From Chromera velia (Eukaryota > Sar > Chromeraceae): DNA of 33,126 nt. The stretch is from NCBI GenBank assembly GCA_018398765.1, contig JAHBMJ010005818.1, positions 31,698 to 64,823 on the forward strand. Direction: 5' to 3'. The notes below the pieces were generated by a model. That model was not told the DNA's origin. It made no database searches and was given only the letters and a program-made list of their open reading frames with translations. Both the position numbers and the translations under genes were made by a program. Every line of letters starts with the position of its first letter. The stretch's first letter is position 1. Shown here piece by piece: positions 1 through 8,421 of the stretch.

Positions 1-226
1 CCCCCCCCCGTCATGCTCTCTTTCCCCCCTTTCTCTTTCTTTTTTCCCCCCTCTTTTTTCTTTTTCGCTCTCTTCCGCTCTCTTCCCCCTCCTTTCTATC
101 TCACCCCCCACTCATAGTCTTTGGAAGCCCCTTCTTTTCTCTCCGTTTCTCTCTCCCCCCTCATCCCCCCTTCAAATAACGCTGGGCAGGCTTTCCATCA
201 ACCGAGGGCGCACAAGGCTCCTGTAG
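1..226 (+). other. Pyrimidine-rich tract, possible intron tail upstream of the first gene
   Basis: The first 170 bases are almost all C and T with long C runs. They are followed by about 55 bases of mixed sequence ending in CTGTAG at 221-226. From 227 the reading frame of the following exon is open without a stop. The tract could therefore be the 3' part of an intron whose exon starts at 227, or simply a low-complexity promoter region. The acceptor would be TGTAG rather than the TGCAG typical of this window, so the intron reading is weak. Confidence 0.3.
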
Positions 227-256
227 GCTGCAAAGCCAAGGGAGTGGGGAGATGAC

Positions 257-1072
257 ATGAAAAAATTCGTTCGGGAGCAGGCGGAGCTTCACAAGAGAGA
301 TCTGAAGAAGATCTTCATTGCGCTGGAGAAGAAAAGACTTCAGTCAGTCAATCTTTAAATTTTTACCGCTTCTTTTGCCCTGTTCATTCTTCTTTCTTTT
401 TTTAATTCCTTCTTGTTTCTTTCTCCCCTTTTTGATTCCTTTTCCCCCCCTTTTCCCCCTTTCATTTGAAAGTAATTTATCTCTTTCTCCCTTGTTCTTT
501 CTTGCAGACAACAGAGCCCGAACGTGGCCCACAAAGAGAGGATGACAGACGCCCAGGCGATCAAGTTAACCTCACGTACGTACATCAAGGAATTTTTGGA
601 CGCTGAGGACTCGAGGGCCGGAACTCAATCGGCTATGACATTGAGCTCAATCCACGCCAACGCACTTGCAGAGAACCACCTCCCTTCGAATGTGGCACCT
701 GGGGGAAATCAAGAGTACGAGCGAGCGCAGATCAGACTGGGCAGTGCCGAAGATGCCCCTGGCCCGGAAAGCCATGACTTTGGCACCTCTGCGCTGCAGG
801 TATACATTGAGACGGCCAGAGAGATGAGAGAGAAAGTACTAGCAGGCACCCTTGTCCAGCCAAAAACTCGTTTCAACCTACAGAAGGGAAAGGATGTCAG
901 GGTGTACTTTTGTTATGCTGTAGCGCCTGATGGAAAAGAATGCGGACTTGAGAAGACGCCTTCGACGTATCCGAAATTTGAGTCCTTCACGTGGTGTCCG
1001 ATTGCACACCCCGACCACGCTGCGTGGATGCGTTCTGAGATGGAAGCAAAGAAGACAGCTGCTGTAAAGTGA
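257..1072 (+). CDS. Hypothetical protein, two exons (216 aa if complete)
   Basis: Exons are 257-342 and 508-1072; the intron has donor GTCAGTC and acceptor TTGCAG after a pyrimidine-rich tract. The split codon (CA plus A) keeps the frame: the first exon ends in a basic helix (KKRL then Q) and continues into QQSPNVAHKERMTDAQ. The first in-frame ATG is at 257, but the frame is also open back to 227, so an upstream exon outside or at the window edge is possible. The N-terminal 30 residues are rich in Lys, Arg and Glu and should be helical. The C-terminal third has three cysteines spread over about 35 residues (YFCYAV, KECGLE, TWCPIAH) and ends in a charged tail, EMEAKKTAAVK. No signal peptide or membrane segment is visible. 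I do not recognise the family. The frame continuity across the splice makes it a convincing gene. Confidence 0.7.
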
Positions 1073-1374
1073 AAAGAGGAGCAACAGCTGCGGGGAGTGC
1101 TTCCGGTGGCCGGAGGCCGGAGGGCGGGTTTGTGATAGTTATGTTGCAATGATACAATCGCAAGTGTTTTTTGTGCATGCATTCTGCTTATGGCTTGCAC
1201 AGATCTTTCAATCGGGGGAATATTAGAGACTGTGTGTAGAAAAACATCATTTAAAATTTAAAGATGCCATCTTATATCTAATGATTTAAAGTTGTACGTT
1301 CTCATTATGAAATGGTAGCGCCGCAGGCAATTTTTTTTTTTTTATCAGTTTTTTGAATGATTTTTTATCAATAA
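1073..1374. other. Intergenic, 3' flank of the first gene
   Basis: There is no coding signal. The stretch becomes AT-rich after 1200 and has a T run near 1331-1343. A polyadenylation site for the preceding gene would lie here, but I cannot place it. Confidence 0.5.
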
Positions 1375-1502
1375 GATGCGATCTCGATAAAATGTTTAGT
1401 GATGGAGATGGGATCTTGATAAAATCTTTAGTAATGGAGATGGGATCTTGATAAAATCTTTAGTAATGGAGATGGGATCTTGATAAAATCTTTAGTGATA
1501 GA
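1375..1502 (+). repeat. Minisatellite, four copies of a 32-bp unit
   Basis: Copies run 1375-1406, 1407-1438, 1439-1470 and 1471-1502. Copies 2 and 3 are identical, copy 4 differs near its end, and copy 1 is the most diverged. Each unit begins GATGGGATCTTGATAAAATC. The 32-bp length is not a multiple of three, and no long frame crosses it, so it is probably non-coding. Confidence 0.9.
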
Positions 1503-1736
1503 GCATCGAAAAGGAGCCCAAATAAGTTCACAATTGAACAAAAGGAGAGACTCGTCGAGCCTCCACGTCTCCATATTTTAAAGGCGGACATACTTCGCGG
1601 AAAAGAGGGATACCGGGCTCTTCCTTTAGGGATCTGAACCATTTGGTTTCCGTGGCTTCTATTCTCCAGAGACAGTTCATCAAAAATTCTGGACCGGAAG
1701 CTTGAGCACGTAGCATTTTCCTTTTTGACTGATTGA

Positions 1737-2156
1737 CCCTTCCTCCACTTTGTTGACTTCGATTTCAACCTGCTGCTCCGAAGGTCATACCGATCTTTGG
1801 GGAGAAGAAGCCTTCCCAAATCCCGACCTTGGCGGATCCCCTCTGCCTCCCCCCCTCTTCCTTCCACACGTCGAGTTCCAGCAGCCCCGACAGGAAGTAC
1901 GCGAAGGAGAGGCTCCCTGGTCACCGGGGAGCGCATCGCGCTCAGAGAAGTGACTCAATCGATGCTGGCAAGGAAAAGAAACTCACACCGCCAAACGATG
2001 TGCAACCTACAGCTGCAGGTGCGACAGCAGGAGAATCAGTCGCGGGAAGGAGAGAAGAAGGAGGAGGAAAGAGCCACCCAGCGCGTGAACGAAGGAGACG
2101 AGGAGGATCAGCGTCTCCCTCACCCCATCGTCCCGCAGCTGCAGAGGGTCCAGTAG
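1737..2156 (+). CDS. Doubtful ORF, basic and charged
   Basis: A stop-free frame covers this stretch and ends in TAG at 2154-2156. It reads a basic segment followed by a Glu/Arg/Gln-rich tail (LQVRQQENQSREGEKKEEE) and has no convincing ATG at its start. The other two forward frames and one reverse frame are also open over most of the interval. Openness here may therefore reflect GC-rich, stop-poor composition rather than a gene. If real, it would be the last exon of a gene whose upstream exons I could not find. No family is recognised. Confidence 0.2.
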   Translation, partial: PFLHFVDFDFNLLLRRSYRSLGRRSLPKSRPWRIPSASPPLPSTRRVPAAPTGSTRRRGSLVTGERIALREVTQSMLARKRNSHRQTMCNLQLQVRQQENQSREGEKKEEERATQRVNEGDEEDQRLPHPIVPQLQRVQ

Positions 2157-2534
2157 GAAGACGAATGATCATATGGTGGTTCTCTCTCTTCTTTCACAGT
2201 CAGTCATAGAGGCCCCTGATGAGTGTGAAGGATTCTCTTCTGGCTGTTTCCTAGCTGTCTCTCTTTTTGGCTTTCTATCTCTGTGTCTCGAGTTTCCTTC
2301 ACCTCTCTTCTCGTCCATTTTGGTGTGCCCCTCTTGGTGCTGGGAGGAATTCCAAAAAGCCTCGGAGTCGTTGCTCCCTTCTTGTTCTTTTCCGTTGCTG
2401 TTCCCTCTCTGCTGCTGCGCTTTTGACCTTCCTAGTCTCCCTGCACGCCTGTTTGCAGAATTTCTTTGCGCAACTTGAATACTTGGAGGGATCAGTGCCA
2501 TGAGGGAGGAAGAAGTCCCGCGATGCTGTCAAAA

Positions 2535-2684
2535 GGGGAATGAGTTGGCACAAAGAATGTAGAAACAAAGTGCGTACACGAGAAGTGGAATGAGTAGGCA
2601 CAAATCATTCAGAAACAAAGTGCGTGCACAAGAAGGGGAATGAGTTGGCACAAAGAATGTAGAAACAAAGTGCGTGCACGAGAA
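2535..2684 (+). repeat. Minisatellite, three copies of a 50-bp unit
   Basis: Copies run 2535-2584, 2585-2634 and 2635-2684. Copies 1 and 3 differ at one base by eye (TACACG against TGCACG), while the middle copy carries several changes (ATCATTCAG in place of AGAATGTAG). A higher similarity between outer copies suggests the array grew by more than one step. No gene is evident across it. Confidence 0.9.
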
Positions 2685-3207
2685 AAGCTGCCTACCCGCC
2701 TGCCTTGCTGGCTGAAAGAAAGACTGGCAGGGTGGGCCCACGAAAAGAAACTCGGTGACAATGAATGTAGTATAGTTCATTTGAGTGGCAGACAGAGACA
2801 TGCATAAAATGGTTCGCTTGCTTGAGACTTTGCATGGAGGGAGGAATTTGGTTGCATGGATACAGAAGGAAGGAAGAGTTCGAGCGAGGGAGGGAGGGAT
2901 GACCACATGAGCAGAAGAGAGATGGAGGAAATGAATGTTTGCGTTCCTCATACATTGCAGTGTTAACGGGAGACAGGCATAGCGGTGCTGAGGGCGTCGA
3001 AAGTGTGAAAGGAGCGTGCTAGACGTCCCCCCCTCTTTCTTCATATTTGTGGGGAAGAGAGAAAAGAAACGCGGAAACAGAAGACGTTATCTGCCTGAAG
3101 AAAAAGAAGATAGAGAGAAAGCGTGCCTGATCTGCATGCGGGTGAGTCGATTCGTCGTTTGTGTTTTTGTTTGTTTGCGTGTGTATGGACCGGTATCAGC
3201 CGAAGTG

Positions 3208-3240
3208 CTTTGAGTTTTTGTTTGCTTCAAAAACTCAAAG
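3208..3240. other. Perfect 13-bp hairpin
   Basis: The left arm CTTTGAGTTTTTG (3208-3220) and the right arm CAAAAACTCAAAG (3228-3240) are exact reverse complements around a 7-base loop (TTTGCTT). The stem is mostly A/T. It lies in otherwise non-coding sequence, and its function is unknown. Confidence 0.85.
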
Positions 3241-4136
3241 AGAAGAATTGCTGCTTGCTGGCGTGGAAGGAAAAGGAAAAACTTCACGGCCACTTCCAGT
3301 GTCAGTCGGCTTGCTTTGATCATTGTTCGGCAGGAATAGGTTTCCTATTTTTTTGACCATTTTTCGGATGAAAAAACTGTTGTTCCTGTTTTCAGTCATC
3401 GTTAGTTTGACAATGAGTGCTGACTGTTTGGGAGATAATGGGTGGTCTTCACCATACCCAACAAAGAGAAAAGAAAGTAAGTCGGGTTCGATGGGAATTG
3501 GAAGTCGAAATTTTTTAATGCATTTTTTTTTGTAGTGTCGAGTTGCCTCTCGGTGTTTCTTTCTTGCCTAAATTCTGGTGATCGCTGTTTGTCAGCTGAA
3601 ATGAAGGGCTACCTGGATGGCAGGCAGTCGACCGCTGGGGGGACTCTGTCGATGATGTCTTTTTTTGGGGGGTTGATTTTTGGGTGAACCTCTTGACTAT
3701 TCATTCTTGTTGACCGACCCTCTTTCTTCCTTTTTTTTTTGCTTACTTCAATATCGGGCACCCTTCATCAGAGAAAGGAAGCAATCAAATCTTTCGGAGA
3801 GTTCTCTGAAAGAAAACAGGTGGGGGATGCATGCATGGGGTGTGTGTGCCATCGGGGGTCGCCTTTCTTTTGCTGTCCTTTCTGTCCTGGATTGACTGAC
3901 GGAAAGGCGAAGGAACGGGAAGCAACCGACAGAGAGAAGTGAAATGAAAAAAGCGAGAATTATTAAAAACTAGAGAAAGTTGAGAAAGCGAAAGAAGATC
4001 GAATGAAGGGGGGCTGCCAAAAAAGGGCAAAGAAAATCGTACAGACGGAGGCAAGGACACGCAGATTTAAAAAACAGCCGGCCGGAGGAATTTAACAGCA
4101 GATGGACAGCTGATTGCGCGGGAGGAATCCTGAGTA

Positions 4137-4156
4137 TGAATGAATGAATGAATGAA
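4137..4156 (+). repeat. (TGAA)5 microsatellite
   Basis: Five TGAA units. The motif recurs in inverted orientation at 4307-4336, about 150 bases downstream. Confidence 0.9.
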
Positions 4157-4306
4157 GCCTATGATTCCTTCTGGTTTGTGGTTTTCTTTTTTCTTTCTTT
4201 TTGAAGAGTTGGAGGAAGGGAGAGAGAGAGGGAGAAAGGGGCGGACGGAGCAAAGGAAGAAGCACAGGAGAGAGAATGAATAACAGAGAAGAGCAAGCGA
4301 TTGCTC

Positions 4307-4336
4307 TTCATTCATTCATTCATTCATTCATTCATT
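4307..4336 (+). repeat. (TTCA)7 microsatellite, inverted relative to 4137-4156
   Basis: About seven and a half TTCA units, the reverse complement of the TGAA run upstream. The two could pair as a 20-bp stem around a 150-base loop. Confidence 0.9.
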
Positions 4337-4745
4337 AAGTTTGATCCATCCTCCGTTCGTTCATCTTCGGATCATTCCGACCCCCCATTGGGGTGTCAGA
4401 ATGGGTGGGTGGGAATGAACGAGGCATGAAGGGCATTGAGGAATAGAAAAGCTGAAGAACCTCTCTTCTCTTCCTACCAGATGAAATGAGGATAAGGTGA
4501 TCTCGATCGTCAACAAACAAACGAACAACCTGATTCTCTCTTCTTCTCTCCTCTTTTACTCTTCCGTTCCACCGACTCGAAAGCGAATCCCCCATGCTTT
4601 CTGCGGCCTGCATTTTCGTCTATTGTTTCTCTGTCTTCTTCGCTTGCTTTTTGAATTATGCCGTTGTTTCTCTGCGCAGCGGCCTGTCTGTCGGTGTGTC
4701 TCTCTGTGTGGCTGGGTACGTTAAAAGAAGGAAGAGGTGGGACAG

Positions 4746-4786
4746 AAAAAAAGAAAGAAGGAAAGAAAGAAAGAAAAGAAAGAAAG

Positions 4787-4821
<35 letters not shown>

Positions 4822-4823
4822 GT
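4746..4823 (+). repeat. GAAA-rich run followed by a (TGTC)n run
   Basis: Imperfect GAAA/GAAG units to about 4786 are followed directly by an imperfect TGTC array to about 4822. The purine-rich to pyrimidine-rich switch is sharp. It is non-coding. Confidence 0.85.
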
Positions 4824-5700
4824 GTATGTGCCGTCGCTCTGGATTTCAGACAGAAAAACAGAATGAATCGTTGCAGAGTGCTCAGACCAATTGTCAACAG
4901 ATCAATTCTTTTATTTTCTCGTGTGCGTAAAGACAGGGGCCAGACGAACGTACAGTCTCAGTCAGTCAAGCAGAAGCAAGCGCTTTTGGCTGAAAGCGCT
5001 GGCGTGCGTATGCAAAGAAAAGCATAAAACCATACACAAAGACACATGAACTGTTGCAGACTAGACTGCAGAATATGAAAGTAAGCACAACGCAGCTCGT
5101 GCCTTCCAAGTGGTTTTTTGCAGATTGACGCTGGCCACACGATGCAATCAAAATGATCTCACTCGACCCTGACGGCTTTGATGACCTGATTGAGAGAGAA
5201 TAGTCTGACAGCAGCTGAGACAATACAATGGGGGTTCGTCGTTCCGTTTGCATGTGCCCCAACACATACAGGCAGGCATATGCGTCCAGGCTCTGACACT
5301 TGTCTGCGTGGCAAGCTGGATGTATTCCCATGCCCGGCGCTACGTGGTGAAATGAAAGTAGTGGCAGAAAACAAAATCTTTTGACACCAGACAAGTAAGC
5401 ATGTGGCATGCATGTCTGGCTTGCATAAAAGCGGGGGGCGCTTATGTAGTCGTCCCACCAGTCCATTATGCACTGTCAGTATGCATGTTTGCATGCATTC
5501 GAAGAAAATGGTCAAAATTGCATTTTGTTGGACCTGGTGTTGGACTCGATCTAGACTCGATCAGATGCAGACAACCTTGATGTGTCCGATTACATACACC
5601 CACAACTTCAACGTCTCATGCATGGATGATGATGGACCGCAGCATGGTGTTGCATTTGATTTTAGATGTCATATGATGAACTAAGTTAGTGCGTTTCAAA

Positions 5701-6210
5701 CTAGGTTTCAAAAGTTATATTTTGGAGTCCACAGACTCAAACCAGACTTTAGGATTAGGATTAGGATTTATGTTCCGGGTTGTCCCGCGGTCTACTGCCG
5801 GGCCTCGACTTTAAACTTTATTTCACTTTAAAACTTTACAGATCATACCTAGTATACTTTCAGTCTACTACTGAGTCTAGTTCCCAGTTTTATTAGGAAC
5901 TAGATTAAGAAAACAATAGAAAGCAAAGTAAATGAGGTCTTGTCATATCTTGTCTCTCAATCATTAAAATAGAAAGACTGGGTTGTTTATACAAAATATT
6001 TTTAGCCTTAACAATTGCTTTATTTTAAAAAAAGTTTATTATTTTTTTTTAACTTTGAAATTTTTTTTTTGTAAAAATTGTATGTTTTGGGAACGTTTTT
6101 TGAAAATGATTTCCATTTATGAATTAAATAAAATAAAATTAAAAAAAGAAAGAAAACCAGCCCAAGTTTTGATTGTTTAGAGCTTTACAGTTCGTATATG
6201 ATGTTACTAG
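5701..6210. other. AT-rich intergenic stretch
   Basis: There are A/T homopolymers and a short TTAGGA x3 run at about 5753-5769. No gene or RNA is recognised. Confidence 0.5.
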
Positions 6211-6380
6211 CAGGAACCTTGATTGTAAGTTCAGAAAAAATACCATTTGGGGACGGGGTTTTCTTTGCCAACTGAGACTTCAGCTGTAACCAACTTTATG
6301 TAGCTGACTCATGAGATGGCACGGCCGCAGTTATTAGAATAATTTTGCTTAGTAAAAATCCGAGTCCGCCTAGCTTCAGC
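6211..6380 (+). repeat. Diverged duplicated block, copy 1
   Basis: This block aligns to 7196-7358 from CAGGAACCTTGATT through a long identical stretch (TTTGCCAACTGAGACTTCAG) to a CCGCCT motif. It is more AT-rich than copy 2, and most differences are C in copy 2 against T here. It may be a fragment of a dispersed element or of a duplicated gene; I do not recognise a family. Confidence 0.75.
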
Positions 6381-7195
6381 TAGCTTTAGCTGAAGATGCT
6401 TCTAGAGACGCATTCAAAATATAGATCGAGCTATATAAAATGTATAACTGCTGCTATTAAATTTGAGCTGCCAACTTTCTGTAAATTGTAAGAAATAAGC
6501 TTCCTAAGTTTTTAGAATTTTGTGGAATCTAGTCGAATCTAGACGAGTAGATTCCACGGTAAATTCCACTAAAATCCATCAACTTCCACTAATTATATAA
6601 ATTCCAGGGGTAAATTCTATTAAATTCCACTAAATTCCCGGAGAATTTAACTCGTAGGCAAAGCCAGAGTTTAACTTATAACTTTTTGAATAGCTAGCTC
6701 AGAAATCTCTATAGTACGTCACAAAGCCTTACAGTGGGTTTTGAAAAGCGCACAGGCAGCGCATACTAGCCGCATAGAAGTGGATTTGTGAGCAATTCTT
6801 TCGAGTCTCTTCATGAAGGAGTAGTGACGCAGTGTCGTTGGAGGTTGAGACAGTCTGAGACCCGACGAGCGACTCGGTTCTAGGATCCGGTTGACGGCTG
6901 GTAATGCGTCAAGGTGGTGTTAAACCTTCAAATTGATCATTCAAGTTGAATGACATCACATTTCGGCGCTTTCAGGCTTTGGCTCTCTTATGATGTAAAC
7001 CGAGGCTGATCCCATCGCAACTGAGTCCTGCTGGCCACCTGCATGCCGAAAGTGAAAAGACTCATTGTTGAAAACAAAATCAAAACAGCGGAACGACACA
7101 GGGAGGGCAGACACTTTGATTCTCTCTTTGAATACCATCAAGGCCCGGTTTAGCGGGTGAATATTAGGCGAACGTACCGGGGAAGGTCCCGCCGC
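6381..7195. other. Intergenic spacer between the duplicated blocks
   Basis: AT-rich, with repeated short words near 6520-6650 (AAATTCCACTAAATT-like variants). No coding signal is supported. Confidence 0.45.
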
Positions 7196-7358
7196 CAGGA
7201 ACCTTGATTCTAAGTTCGGACAAAAGACCCCCTGATGACGGGCTTTCCTTTGCCAACTGAGACTTCAGCTGCAACCAACTTTATGCAGGTGATTCATGGG
7301 ATGGCATGGCCGCAGCTACCAGAATACTTTCGCCTAGCAGAATTCCGCCTTCAACTGA
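7196..7358 (+). repeat. Diverged duplicated block, copy 2
   Basis: This is the partner of 6211-6380, about 985 bases downstream and in the same orientation. A 69-codon frame (7235-7444) runs through it, but the corresponding frame is not kept in copy 1, so coding is unproven. Confidence 0.75.
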
Positions 7359-7608
7359 CAGAAGCAATCTCATCTTTCAGTCCCGCAATCTCATCCGCGA
7401 CAGATTCTTCAATGCAGGAAAGCGGGAAATGGACAGCAAAATGAGATCGAAGTCGTCGGTGGTCTCTTGTTGATCAACAGTGGCTTGACCGAGCTGTGGA
7501 GTTTGACCGAGTTGCCACTGGTCAGGAGGGTTCGAGGTGCCGACCTGTAGACATCCTGTCTGCAGTCATTCTCAGTCAATGAGTGCTTTGTCTTAATTTG
7601 ACAAAAAG

Positions 7609-7776
7609 ATGCCGAAGCTTCACGTGCAAGTCAAACCTGCGACAGTAGGAAGGTCTTCGGGATCGATCTGCGCCACGGCCGAAATCGCGAAGAAGGCCGA
7701 AATCGCGAAGAAGGCCGAAATCGCGAAGAAAAGGAACCGCATGGTCTCGAAATCTCTTGTTTCGGTTGGCGAATGA
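7609..7776 (+). CDS. Small ORF (55 aa) with a tripled AEIAKK peptide
   Basis: ATG at 7609, stop TGA at 7774-7776. The peptide starts MPKLHVQVKPATVG. An 18-bp exact tandem repeat (7677-7730) then encodes AEIAKK three times, followed by a basic tail (KRNRMVSKS). The repeat unit is a multiple of three, so copy-number change keeps the frame. The AEIAKK repeats would form a lysine-studded amphipathic helix. No homologue is recognised. It could equally be a relic exon of a larger gene, or chance. Confidence 0.25.
   Translation: MPKLHVQVKPATVGRSSGSICATAEIAKKAEIAKKAEIAKKRNRMVSKSLVSVGE
7677..7730 (+). repeat. Three exact copies of an 18-bp unit
   Basis: The unit GGCCGAAATCGCGAAGAA repeats at 7677, 7695 and 7713. 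It is frame-preserving within the small ORF 7609-7776. Confidence 0.9.
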
Positions 7777-8032
7777 GATTCACGTGCATGTACAGCCGGG
7801 TTTCGATTGCCGAAAACGCAATGGGTTCCGGTTGAGGCAGTGGCTTGATCGATTGAAACTCAAGGAGGACCGACCGTCTGCATGATCGGGTGACTTAGCG
7901 TGACTATTAAAGTCCGAGACTTTTGTGGCGTTTTCGCGATCTGTATTTGCGAATATATATCCAAATACAGATTTGTTGTCTTTTTTTTTTTGAAAAAAAA
8001 AAATAATTAGCCTAGCTTGCTGTGTACGTATG

Positions 8033-8186
8033 CAATATATATATATATACATCGCAGACTAGGAATTCAGACTTCATGCATGAATAAACCCTATACATCA
8101 AATTTGTTTGTAAATATATATATATATATATATATCACATTCATGTGCTCAGCTATATCTATATGTTGCCATGCATGCATGCATGC
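8033..8186 (+). repeat. AT dinucleotide and ATGC microsatellites upstream of the large gene
   Basis: TA runs lie at about 8035-8050 and 8113-8135, and an ATGC run at about 8171-8186. They sit 240-390 bases before the ATG of the downstream gene, in its likely promoter or 5' leader. No TATA box can be picked out among them. Confidence 0.8.
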
Positions 8187-8421
8187 GTATACATGCAACT
8201 GCAAGAGTCTGCATGCTCGTCGTCTGCTCGATCAGCTTTCCTTCTATATACAGGGGGGCATATATAAAGAGATTCAGATGAGCAGTCTCACAAGGGTCTG
8301 CCTTGGACTGCAGAGCTTTTTGCAGATTGAAGCTTGTATTCTCGTTTTGAAACACAAACAACAGTAGCCGTTGCACTGTTGCATTTCAAACTCGACCGTC
8401 GACTGTGTGTTGCTTCCAAAA

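Larger units (their letters stand above)
2685..5700. other. Long low-complexity non-coding region
   Basis: Many short frames are open on both strands, but none shows protein-like composition, domain motifs or splice-linked partners. The interval is marked by C/T-rich patches, microsatellites and one perfect hairpin, each listed separately. I see no gene I can support. Confidence 0.5.

Noticed and set aside
1460-1936. 158-codon minus-strand frame
   Set aside because: It begins in a GC-rich stretch open in several frames and ends within the 32-bp minisatellite; no family features.
2529-3044. 171-codon minus-strand frame
   Set aside because: It runs across the 3 x 50 bp minisatellite, is rich in Leu, Phe, Ser and Cys as expected from reversed purine-rich DNA, and has no splice partner or motif.
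4966-5466. 166-codon minus-strand frame
   Set aside because: No domain, odd Cys/His/Ser composition without spacing pattern, and no supporting flanking exons.
5753-5769. Telomere-like TTAGGA repeats
   Set aside because: Only about three units occur, internal to the window and followed by unrelated sequence; too short to call an interstitial telomere.
7677-7730. CRISPR-like or other spaced repeat array
   Set aside because: The units are directly adjacent without spacers and the context is eukaryotic.
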